This document shows positions 1 through 4,977 of a stretch of 6,817 bases of DNA, piece by piece (within the stretch, counting starts at the first letter, position 1; every line of letters starts with the position of its first letter). This DNA comes from Ignavibacteria bacterium (lineage in GTDB: Bacteria; Bacteroidota; Ignavibacteria; Tepidaquicellales; OLB5). Made by a program: the position numbers and the translations under genes. The stretch spans positions 1 to 6,817 of the forward strand of contig JAPUEV010000302.1 in the NCBI GenBank assembly GCA_027492415.1. The letters are read 5' to 3'. A model generated the notes under the pieces. That model did not search any database. It was not told the DNA's origin and saw nothing but the letters and a program-made list of their open reading frames with translations.

Positions 1-545
1 TTTGATGGCGCAACAACCGACCATGTGCCGCCGCCGTTTGTGGTTTTATAAATACCGCTTTCTCTGCCGCCCGCATAAACAGTTTCGGGATTCACCGGGT
101 CAATAACAATACACTCGCCGCCCCACCTGATATCATCATTACCGCTGAAGTTAACATTCTGCAGTACATGCGTCCATGAGTTTCCGCCATCAACGGTTTT
201 CCATACGCCTCTGCCTTCATCTGTGTTTCTGTAAGAAGTGCCGCATGCAATGTAAACTGTATTGTTGTTTGTAGGGTGAATTGCGAGCCCCTGAATATAC
301 AGCCCTGAAAACGTTGTTGCGTAACCGGAGATGAACTGCCAGCTATCGCCGCCGTTATCGCTTTTGAATACGCCGCCAACATCCGTCCTGGCATAAAGCC
401 TTGCTCCGTTGGTTGTGTATTTAACTGCTGTCACCCAGCCGGCTCCCTGGAAGTTCACAGCACGAAGTGACTGGCTTGAAGTTACGGCTGTTATAAGTAT
501 TACAGCAAAAATTGTAGTGATTACTGAGCGGTAAATTGTTTTCAT
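1..545 (-). CDS. Secreted GH74-like (xyloglucanase-type) beta-propeller protein, 5' part only
   Basis: This is the N-terminal 181 codons of a gene that continues past the left edge; the frame is open throughout. Residues 1-25 form a signal peptide (basic MKTIYR, then a hydrophobic core, small residues near 22-25). The mature part starts a beta-propeller. YARTDVGG at 51-58 matches the conserved N-terminal motif of GH74 xyloglucanases, whose Asp (here D55) I recall as one of the two catalytic acids. Three Asp-box motifs follow at 62-69, 117-124 and 168-175 (S/T-x-D/N-x-G-x-S/T-W). GNDDIRWGGECIVIDP at 135-150 aligns with the GH74 stretch usually written GNxxGRxxGERLxVDP. Family members cut beta-1,4-glucan backbones, chiefly xyloglucan, but the second catalytic Asp lies outside the window, so activity is not shown. 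It could instead be a non-catalytic BNR/sortilin-like propeller. The start is the only Met before the signal peptide; no clear Shine-Dalgarno site precedes it. Confidence 0.85.
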   Translation of the reverse strand, partial: MKTIYRSVITTIFAVILITAVTSSQSLRAVNFQGAGWVTAVKYTTNGARLYARTDVGGVFKSDNGGDSWQFISGYATTFSGLYIQGLAIHPTNNNTVYIACGTSYRNTDEGRGVWKTVDGGNSWTHVLQNVNFSGNDDIRWGGECIVIDPVNPETVYAGGRESGIYKTTNGGGTWSVVAPS

Positions 546-628
546 ATTCCGGGGGTTATTTATATATTTTAAGAAAAGTTATTGAATTTATAAACCCAAA
601 TACTTTTCTGGAGCTTGCTGTAGGTGTA

Positions 629-657
629 ATATAATAATAACCGTTTACAAAGGGCAA
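629..657 (-). promoter_or_regulatory. Candidate promoter for the GH74-like gene
   Basis: Reading the minus strand, TTGCCC (657-652) and TTATAT (634-629) are separated by 17 nt, a sigma-70-like arrangement. Transcription would start near 622 and give a leader of about 77 nt. The region is AT-rich, so a chance match is quite possible. No TAnnTTTG element of the Bacteroidota type is present upstream of this gene. Confidence 0.25.
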
Positions 658-701
658 AGTTTCCGCAATAATAAAAAGATTTGTTTACCGGGAGGGAGGT
701 A

Positions 702-782
702 ATGGTTAGCTTTCAGGGGAGATTAACAGAAGTTTGTTCAGGTTTGCAATATTGTTTATCTAGCTGGGCTGGGTACATTTAG
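702..782 (+). CDS. Possible 26-codon plus-strand small ORF with strong ribosome binding site
   Basis: ATG at 702 opens 26 codons, starting MVSFQGRLTE and ending SSWAGYI, closed by TAG at 780-782. GGAGG at 691-695 lies 6 nt before the ATG, an ideal Shine-Dalgarno spacing. The site sits in the loop of a short hairpin, TTACC (685-689) with GGTAA (698-702). The ORF's 3' end overlaps the last codons of the minus-strand gene that stops at 760, so the two would be convergent and overlapping. The peptide has no recognisable domain. A GGGAGGGAGG purine run can arise by chance, so this is a weak candidate. Confidence 0.17.
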   Translation: MVSFQGRLTEVCSGLQYCLSSWAGYI

Positions 783-1197
783 CCTTATTCATTTTCATCA
801 GCTTTATTCTCCTGTTATTACAGTGGCAAAGTGATCTTGTTCTGCGTTTTGCTATTGTTACTGATATAACCCCGGTAATTGCCGAGAACATCAGAATAAG
901 AGAGATACTTAAAAATCCGCCAGGGTTGGTGCCTGCTGTCTGTATATCCTGTCTTTCTCTCAGCTCATTGTTCTCGTTTTTAAGCATTTCTATCTCTGCA
1001 TTTTTTTGGTCAAGCTGGTCACTCAGTGATCTAACATTGCTCTCTATATTACATGAAATATCTCTGCCGGGGTTTATATCTGAACTATACATGTAAGAGC
1101 TGCAAAACACATCCCTTGCAATGAATGATATAACAAAAAATACTGCTGCCTGTATTATGATAAAATTTACTTTTTTCATACAGCAATAATAATGCAT
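760..1197 (-). CDS. Small coiled-coil membrane protein of unknown function
   Basis: I do not recognise the family. The 145-residue frame has four parts. Residues 7-28 are a basic-then-hydrophobic signal or anchor segment (MKK followed by NFIIIQAAVFFVISFIA). Residues 51-84 are a short coiled coil with heptad positions V55, L58, L62, I69, L72, N76 and L79. Residues 94-116 are a transmembrane helix, followed at once by the basic KRRTR. The tail is Cys- and Lys-rich (CHCNNRR, C141). Charge distribution suggests both ends in the cytoplasm and the coiled coil in the periplasm. Translation may begin at 1197 or, more likely, at the second Met (1179), which directly precedes the Lys-Lys of the signal segment. 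Neither start has a visible Shine-Dalgarno site. Unusual hairpins surround the start region (see findings). The domain order is protein-like rather than random, but no homolog can be named. Confidence 0.6.
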   Translation of the reverse strand: MHYYCCMKKVNFIIIQAAVFFVISFIARDVFCSSYMYSSDINPGRDISCNIESNVRSLSDQLDQKNAEIEMLKNENNELRERQDIQTAGTNPGGFLSISLILMFSAITGVISVTIAKRRTRSLCHCNNRRIKLMKMNKAKCTQPS

Positions 1198-1223
1198 AAT
1201 GTTTTATGCTGTAATCGCATAAA
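1194..1223 (-). promoter_or_regulatory. Alternating inverted repeats at the translation start of the coiled-coil gene
   Basis: Three arms occur in a row on the plus strand: GCATAA (1194-1199), TTATGC (1204-1209) and GCATAA (1217-1222). The middle arm can pair with either neighbour, giving two mutually exclusive hairpins with loops of 4 nt or 7 nt. The outer pairing extends to 7 bp (1203-1209 with 1217-1223). The first arm contains the upstream start codon (1197-1195). A further pair, TACAGC and GCTGTA on the minus strand, reaches into the second start at 1179. This could be an RNA structure controlling initiation or a DNA operator; the sequence alone does not say which. Confidence 0.35.
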
Positions 1224-1294
1224 TATTGATATGTTTGTGGTTATTTCTGTTACAGCTATGTAAGAATACCGCGCCCGACTCTACTGCTTTACAG

Positions 1295-2191
1295 TTAGTG
1301 CCAGCTATGTTTAATTTCTTTTTTATCCTTTTCGTGATGGATTATGGCAAGTATTCCCCCTATGCTGACAATTGCAATACCTATGATAGTAAGCACGTCC
1401 GGCACATGTCCAAAAAGCCACCAGTCCAGCAGCCCGATATAAATAACAACAAAGTAGTTGAACGGGCTCAGCTTTGATGCCTCTGTGTGTTTATATGAAT
1501 ACTGCTGCATGTTAAGATAAGCAACAAGCAGCACACCGCCTGCAAGTGAATACAGCCAGCCTTCAATAGGGGGGTTTGACCAGTAAATAATACCTAGGGG
1601 AAGTGAAAGTATCATTGCAGAAAGTGAAAAATAAAACAGTATGGTTTTAAATCCGTCTGATCTTGTAATTATCCTCATCGCAACATAGCTTATTGCAAGC
1701 AGTATCCCTGAAGCAAGCCCGATGAGATCTCCGATCTTAAAAACATTGCCATCGGGTTTAATAATAAGAATGATACCTATAAACCCAATCAGAATGCCAA
1801 GCCAGATCCTTTTTTCAACTACATCCTTAAGCCAAATGAGCCCGATTATCGGGATAAATATCGGCGCGGTGTTCTGCAGTAAAGACGCGTCAACCATTGG
1901 TATCTCCGTCATAGCGGCGGCAAATAACAGGAATGATATAACTCCCGCAGAGCCTCTGAGTATTTCAAGCTTGTAATTTGCCGGCTTTATATTGCGGAAT
2001 TTATCCCTGCCGCTTAATGCCAGGCTTAAGCCAAATGCGGCAAGGTACTGCATAAATACTATCCATCCCAGCTTTGCGCCGGTTTTACCTGCCAGCTTAA
2101 CGCATACGGCAATTAATGAGAGAAAGAATAATCCCGTCAGTGCGGATATTATTCCTTTGGCAAGTGATTGTTCCGGTGCTTTGCTATCCAT
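1295..2191 (-). CDS. DMT-superfamily transporter with two EamA domains
   Basis: The 298-residue product is an inner-membrane transporter of the drug/metabolite transporter superfamily and has the usual family length. Ten hydrophobic helices can be placed at about 12-34, 41-59, 77-94, 99-120, 129-145, 153-173, 182-204, 211-228, 241-261 and 265-285, arranged as two five-helix EamA repeats. Typical EamA signatures are visible: LRG followed by a small-residue helix (78-94), the DASLLQNTAP loop (101-110) with the following IFIPIIGLIWLKD, and GFIGIILIIKPDG at 136-148 closing the first repeat. The tail is charged and cytoplasmic (HHEKDKKEIK). Most EamA proteins export metabolites or amino acids; the substrate cannot be read from the sequence. 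The start at 2191 lacks a Shine-Dalgarno site and lies 3 nt after the stop of a small ORF and about 40 nt after an intrinsic terminator. Expression may therefore depend on readthrough, on reinitiation or on an unseen promoter. Confidence 0.93.
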   Translation of the reverse strand: MDSKAPEQSLAKGIISALTGLFFLSLIAVCVKLAGKTGAKLGWIVFMQYLAAFGLSLALSGRDKFRNIKPANYKLEILRGSAGVISFLLFAAAMTEIPMVDASLLQNTAPIFIPIIGLIWLKDVVEKRIWLGILIGFIGIILIIKPDGNVFKIGDLIGLASGILLAISYVAMRIITRSDGFKTILFYFSLSAMILSLPLGIIYWSNPPIEGWLYSLAGGVLLVAYLNMQQYSYKHTEASKLSPFNYFVVIYIGLLDWWLFGHVPDVLTIIGIAIVSIGGILAIIHHEKDKKEIKHSWH

Positions 2192-2194
2192 AGA

Positions 2195-2278
2195 TTACAA
2201 TAATTCACGCAAAATATATCTTTGCAGGCAAATAAAAAAGTCCGTATAAAAACGGACTTTCATCATGCATTTCTGCAT
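2195..2278 (-). CDS. Possible 27-codon leader ORF upstream of the EamA transporter
   Basis: ATG at 2278 follows AAGGAGG (2289-2283) by 4 nt, the strongest Shine-Dalgarno site in the window. The frame runs 27 codons, beginning MQKCMMKVRFY and ending RYILRELL, to TAA at 2197-2195, 3 nt before the transporter ATG. It passes completely through the intrinsic terminator at 2237-2260. The start codon lies in the left arm of a 6-bp hairpin with a GAAA loop (CATGCA 2279-2274, TGCATG 2269-2264). The peptide is basic and aromatic-rich, with three Met and two Cys, but shows no run of one amino acid that would name a sensed metabolite. It may be an attenuator leader or a translational coupler. It may also be a chance frame over the terminator of the upstream gene. 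Confidence 0.3.
   Translation of the reverse strand: MQKCMMKVRFYTDFFICLQRYILRELL
2230..2260 (-). terminator. Intrinsic terminator between the 60-residue protein gene and the transporter
   Basis: On the minus strand, AAAGTCCGT (2260-2252) and ACGGACTTT (2245-2237) form a perfect 9-bp stem around a 6-nt loop. A T-rich tract follows immediately (TTTTTTATTT, 2239-2230, partly shared with the stem). This is a textbook Rho-independent terminator for transcripts reaching it from 2497. It lies upstream of, not downstream of, the transporter gene, so it may also act as an attenuator. Confidence 0.85.
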
Positions 2279-2279
2279 G
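2264..2279 (-). promoter_or_regulatory. GAAA-loop hairpin over the small-ORF start codon
   Basis: CATGCA (2279-2274) and TGCATG (2269-2264) pair perfectly around the loop GAAA, a GNRA tetraloop. The left arm holds the small-ORF start codon, directly after AAGGAGG. A second weak hairpin lies just upstream, TTCAG (2306-2302) with CTGAA (2292-2288). Together with the terminator this gives three hairpins in about 70 nt. The structures could tune access to the ribosome binding site; that role is inferred. Confidence 0.4.
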
Positions 2280-2314
2280 TTTCCTCCTTCAGCGCTTAAC
2301 ACTGAAAATAATGT

Positions 2315-2497
2315 TTAACCGAAAATCGATTGGATGCCGGCGATAATTACAATTACCGCTATAAATAAAAAAACAATTCCAAGTACAATTACAGAAGTAA
2401 GAAAGGTATTTTTAGCCTGTCTTTCGAACCTCTTTTTATCTTTATCAGCCTGGTCTGATTTATAATATTCTGATAATTTTTCAAAGTATGAGCTCAT
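2315..2497 (-). CDS. 60-residue single-span membrane protein, function unknown
   Basis: I do not recognise the family. Residues 1-30 are hydrophilic and highly charged (EKLSEYYKSDQADKDKKRFERQ), probably a cytoplasmic amphipathic helix. Residues 32-56 form one very hydrophobic transmembrane helix rich in Ile and Val, and the protein ends just after it. The positive KKRFERQAK before the helix predicts an N-in topology. The gene has no Shine-Dalgarno site at the start (2497). It is flanked by hairpin terminators on both sides, so it may be its own transcription unit, although no promoter could be picked out between 2498 and 2531. It resembles SecE in size and topology but lacks the conserved SecE motif before the helix. 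The composition is clearly protein-like, so it is probably a real gene. Confidence 0.7.
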   Translation of the reverse strand: MSSYFEKLSEYYKSDQADKDKKRFERQAKNTFLTSVIVLGIVFLFIAVIVIIAGIQSIFG

Positions 2498-2531
2498 TTT
2501 GTTGTATTAACTGTTTAATATTTATTTTATA

Positions 2532-2562
2532 AAACCCGGATGAAGACGTCTCACCCGGGTTT
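2532..2562 (-). terminator. Probable terminator downstream of the type IX secreted protein gene
   Basis: AAACCCGG (2562-2555, minus strand) and CCGGGTTT (2539-2532) form an 8-bp GC-rich stem with a 15-nt loop. The stem is followed by TTATAAAATA, a weak T tract. It lies about 115 nt after the stop at 2679 and before the gene at 2497. The long loop and poor T tract make it less certain than the terminator at 2230-2260. Confidence 0.6.
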
Positions 2563-2597
2563 ATTGGGATGTAAATTAAACGGAGAAGCATTTTTTT

Positions 2598-2639
2598 TTA
2601 TTCACCCTGAAGAACGGTAATACAAATTCCATCCTTCAT
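2598..2639 (-). CDS. Possible 13-codon ORF with a strong ribosome binding site
   Basis: AAGGAG (2651-2646) lies exactly 6 nt before ATG at 2639, the same motif and spacing as the ribosome binding site of the large gene upstream (4487-4482 before 4475). The frame is 13 codons, MKDGICITVLQGE, ending TAA at 2600-2598. An A9 tract on the minus strand follows the stop directly. The ribosome binding site begins 28 nt after the stop of the 598-residue gene and precedes the terminator at 2532-2562, so the ORF could be carried on the same transcript. The peptide matches nothing I know; it may be a tiny gene, a leader or chance. Confidence 0.3.
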   Translation of the reverse strand: MKDGICITVLQGE

Positions 2640-2667
2640 TTAATACTCCTTAGAAAAAAGGTTTCAT

Positions 2668-2684
2668 AAATGACTGCGTCATTT
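2668..2684 (-). promoter_or_regulatory. Short hairpin spanning the stop codon of the secreted protein gene
   Basis: AAATGAC (2668-2674) and GTCATTT (2678-2684) are perfect inverted repeats with a 3-nt loop. The TGA stop at 2681-2679 is in one arm. On the minus strand a T6 run follows only after 8 nt, so this is not a canonical terminator. It may protect the 3' end of the coding part of the message or separate it from the small ORF downstream. Confidence 0.35.
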
Positions 2685-4475
2685 AATCAACATCATTTTT
2701 TTCACATCGGTAAATGATTCGGTTTCCAGCCTGTAGAAGTATACTCCGGATGCAAGTGATGAAGCGTTATAGTCAACTTTATATGAGCCTGCGCTGTACT
2801 GACCGTTAATAAGAACTGCGACTTCGCGTCCCGTCATATCAAAAACTATAAGCTTAACATTTCCTGCGGCAGGAAGCGAAAAGTTTATATTGGTTACGGG
2901 ATTGAACGGATTGGGATAGTTCTGGCTTAGTGAAAATTTATCAGGTGTATTGCCGCTGATGGGCTCTATACCCGTGAATAATTGTTCACCGTTATAGTAA
3001 GCATTAATGGGACCGAATCCGGGATATCCGAATACAGCGTACTTTGTGCTGCCTGTTTTATAAATAGCGCAGACCGGTGCTACAACACCTGATGACTGGT
3101 TGCTGTTGCGCTTGTAATATGAAAACGGAAATCCGCCTGGAATAGAGCCCTGTCTTACATTCACAGAATCACCGTCATCAGTTACATAACCTGCTATGAC
3201 ATACTGTCCGCCTGATGTTAATGAATCACTGCTGCAGATAGTATAATCAGCAACCTGGGCGCTGTTTGGACCCAGAAGCTGGTCTATTGTCCAGGTACCG
3301 CCGCCATCAGATGAATAGCAGTATCTTGGATTCCTGTTGCGGGTTGTTGTAACCAATACTTTCTTTGGCACTCCTGCGCTCTGCTGAACTATTGTCAAAG
3401 CAGGTCTTTCATATTTTATCCCGGATACTGCGTTAGTAATATAGAATACCCTGAAGTTTGTTGAAGGCGCATCTGGTGTTACAATCATTCTCAGCTCATA
3501 TTCTGTTGATGTCAGTCTTCGCTCTACGGCAATGTAAACTGAGTCAGTTCCTGTTTCGACTGAAAATGCTGCACTTGGAAAATAATCGTTATAAGTTGTA
3601 TTTAACAGTGCGGATGTATGTGTGGTACCGAAGTTTATAGACCTGAAATGCCTTATACCTACCTGAACGCCTGCATTTGTTGCCTCACGTACTATTGCGT
3701 GATGGTAGGTAAGGTCAGACCAGTACATTCCATCACTGCATGCGCTCACATATTCATATTTATTTCCGGCTGCGGGATTTCCTACTGCGTTAATAACACC
3801 GCCTATTCCGTTTCTTTTTACGTTAAGAACATACAAGGCTGCATTATCACCGTTTACTAAAGAGCTGAATGTAAAATATACCAGTATTCTTGTTGAATCC
3901 GGGACAGCATTGCTTCTGCTGTCAACAACAGCTGAAATATTATGGATATATCCGCTGCCTGCGCTATAATTTATTGTGCCTGCCCACGTTGCGCCGCCGT
4001 TTGAAGACATAAAAATTGAAAACTCCCCGGGTGTTCCGGCTTTATTAACAACATAATACATCCATCCGTCTTCGCCCTGTTTAAGGTCAAGCTGCCTGTA
4101 GCCGCCTGCGGAAGCAACGGATCCGCTGTAGACCAGAACATCTGATGTATACCACTCAGGATTGAATGGCGGGTTATTGAAGCTTGAAGTTATTACAGAT
4201 GTTTGTTTTAAACCATACAGATCTTCCGGTTCCTCCGCGCCAAGGATCCTGTCAACTTCATTATTCAGCTCAGCCTTAAGCTGCGGATTCTGGTCAGCAT
4301 CTTTACTGTTAAGCTTTTGGCGAAGCTCAAGCGGAAGCTTATCCTGCTGCATAACAGGCTCCTGCTCGTTTTCACCTTTACCCCGGCTGTCAGAAATGTT
4401 TTGCTGAGAGTTTACTGCGGCAGTACTGAATAAAAATATTACTGCCAGAATCAGAAACGTTTTAAAATGTTTCAT
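2679..4475 (-). CDS. Secreted Asp-box protein with type IX secretion C-terminal sorting domain
   Basis: The 598-residue product is exported. Residues 1-24 are a signal peptide (MKHFK, a hydrophobic core, cut near NSQQ). Residues 26-90 are a polar, acidic, probably helical or disordered stretch. Residues about 100-500 are beta-rich, with Asp-box motifs at 157-164 (SSNGGATW) and 388-395 (SSDGGGTW) and repeated strand-turn patterns, consistent with a sialidase/BNR-type propeller. No catalytic signature was recognised, so it may bind rather than cleave. Residues 514-598 are a type A sorting domain: NYPNPFNP (519-526), a GNVKLIVFDMTGREVAVL strand pair (538-555), SGVYFYRLE (576-584) and a KKMMLIK end. 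The type IX system recognises such domains at the outer membrane. The start is supported by AAGGAG (4487-4482) 6 nt upstream. It lies 136 nt downstream of the FN3 gene on the same strand and could share its transcript. Confidence 0.9.
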   Translation of the reverse strand: MKHFKTFLILAVIFLFSTAAVNSQQNISDSRGKGENEQEPVMQQDKLPLELRQKLNSKDADQNPQLKAELNNEVDRILGAEEPEDLYGLKQTSVITSSFNNPPFNPEWYTSDVLVYSGSVASAGGYRQLDLKQGEDGWMYYVVNKAGTPGEFSIFMSSNGGATWAGTINYSAGSGYIHNISAVVDSRSNAVPDSTRILVYFTFSSLVNGDNAALYVLNVKRNGIGGVINAVGNPAAGNKYEYVSACSDGMYWSDLTYHHAIVREATNAGVQVGIRHFRSINFGTTHTSALLNTTYNDYFPSAAFSVETGTDSVYIAVERRLTSTEYELRMIVTPDAPSTNFRVFYITNAVSGIKYERPALTIVQQSAGVPKKVLVTTTRNRNPRYCYSSDGGGTWTIDQLLGPNSAQVADYTICSSDSLTSGGQYVIAGYVTDDGDSVNVRQGSIPGGFPFSYYKRNSNQSSGVVAPVCAIYKTGSTKYAVFGYPGFGPINAYYNGEQLFTGIEPISGNTPDKFSLSQNYPNPFNPVTNINFSLPAAGNVKLIVFDMTGREVAVLINGQYSAGSYKVDYNASSLASGVYFYRLETESFTDVKKMMLIK

Positions 4476-4481
4476 TTTGTT

Positions 4482-4487
4482 CTCCTT
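4482..4487 (-). promoter_or_regulatory. Ribosome binding site of the type IX secreted protein gene
   Basis: AAGGAG on the minus strand, 6 nt before ATG at 4475, fixes this start. It is the only full-length gene here with a clear Shine-Dalgarno site. Confidence 0.8.
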
Positions 4488-4536
4488 TTATTTTTTGTTT
4501 TTTTAATGCCCCCAATAAAAAATCTTACTCATTTTT

Positions 4537-4565
4537 TGAAGACCGGGTTTTACCGGAATTCTTCA
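4537..4565 (-). promoter_or_regulatory. Bulged hairpin between the FN3 gene and the secreted protein gene
   Basis: TGAAGACCGG (4537-4546) pairs with CCGG (4553-4556) plus TCTTCA (4560-4565), leaving a 3-nt bulge (AAT) and a 6-nt loop. On the minus strand the hairpin is followed by A6, not T; a T6 run comes about 15 nt later. It may be a weak terminator of the FN3 gene, a leader structure of the next gene, or both. Confidence 0.4.
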
Positions 4566-4611
4566 GTTGTTTGTATCTCTTGGACTTTGCATGATATATG
4601 TGTTTATGTTC

Positions 4612-4932
4612 TTAAATTTCTTTTCTTACTGTTCTGCTCCAGGGACCCTGTTTGCTTGTTGTCACTGCAGCTACCCTGAATAAATATGTTTTTTTCTCTC
4701 TGAGTCCCTTTATAGTATATTTCGACTCATTAATAATATCTGCAGTTTCCCAGCCTGCATTATTAATTTTACTGTCATCACTCTTTTCATCTTTTATCGC
4801 CTGCCTGTTTTTAGCTGTACTGAACTGGATAACATACAGCTCTGCGTTTTTAACAGAATCCCAGCTCAGGTTTATTTCTCCTGTTTCATCACCCCGGGTT
4901 ACATTTAACTTTGAAACGAACGAGCTTTTCAT
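4612..4932 (-). CDS. Stand-alone fibronectin type III domain protein
   Basis: The 106-residue product is essentially one FN3 domain. Residues 6-40 give the first strands (SKLNVTRGDETGEINLSWDS, then ELYVIQFS with the conserved Trp24). Residues 61-106 give WETA, the KYTIKGL strand with the typical Leu77, the TYLFRVAAV strand (82-90) and the closing QGPWS (95-99). The charged segment at 41-60 (KNRQAIKDEKSDDSKINNAG) is a long loop between strands. Similar FN3 domains form the C-terminal half of roughly 200-residue Bacteroidota proteins whose N-terminal half is a helical module, recalled from memory. Here only the FN3 part remains. There is no signal peptide, so it is probably cytoplasmic, which is uncommon for FN3. 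It has the best promoter candidate in the window upstream and lacks a Shine-Dalgarno site. The function is unknown; FN3 usually mediates binding. Confidence 0.85.
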   Translation of the reverse strand: MKSSFVSKLNVTRGDETGEINLSWDSVKNAELYVIQFSTAKNRQAIKDEKSDDSKINNAGWETADIINESKYTIKGLREKKTYLFRVAAVTTSKQGPWSRTVRKEI

Positions 4933-4977
4933 ATTGATTTGATCCGTGAAGTTTTGCAGTTAAATTTTTTACTGCTT

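Noticed and set aside
92..394. 100-codon minus-strand frame inside the GH74-like gene
   Set aside because: It overlaps the GH74-like frame, which has a signal peptide and three Asp boxes; this frame has no domain-like features.
630..635. Perfect TATAAT on the plus strand upstream of the 702-782 small ORF
   Set aside because: No acceptable -35 element at 16-18 nt and no extended -10; AT-rich background makes a single hexamer uninformative.
1226..1477. Plus-strand frame over the end of the transporter gene
   Set aside because: Antisense shadow of the EamA gene; no ribosome binding site and no protein-like pattern.
2315..2497. SecE identity for the 60-residue membrane protein
   Set aside because: Size and single helix fit, but the conserved SecE motif with Trp-Pro before the helix is absent, and no nusG or ribosomal genes are adjacent.
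2591..2600. T9 run as a plus-strand terminator
   Set aside because: No GC-rich stem precedes it on the plus strand and no plus-strand gene ends nearby.
3458..3860. Two overlapping plus-strand frames inside the secreted protein gene
   Set aside because: Both are antisense to the Asp-box region; composition is that of a reverse complement, with no domain.
4503..4532. 9-codon minus-strand ORF MSKIFYWGH in the leader of the secreted protein gene
   Set aside because: No Shine-Dalgarno site and very short; one start and stop this close are expected by chance in AT-rich sequence.
4652..4942. 96-codon hydrophobic plus-strand frame
   Set aside because: Antisense to the FN3 gene, whose conserved Trp and strand motifs mark the true frame; hydrophobicity here comes from reversed Lys/Glu codons.
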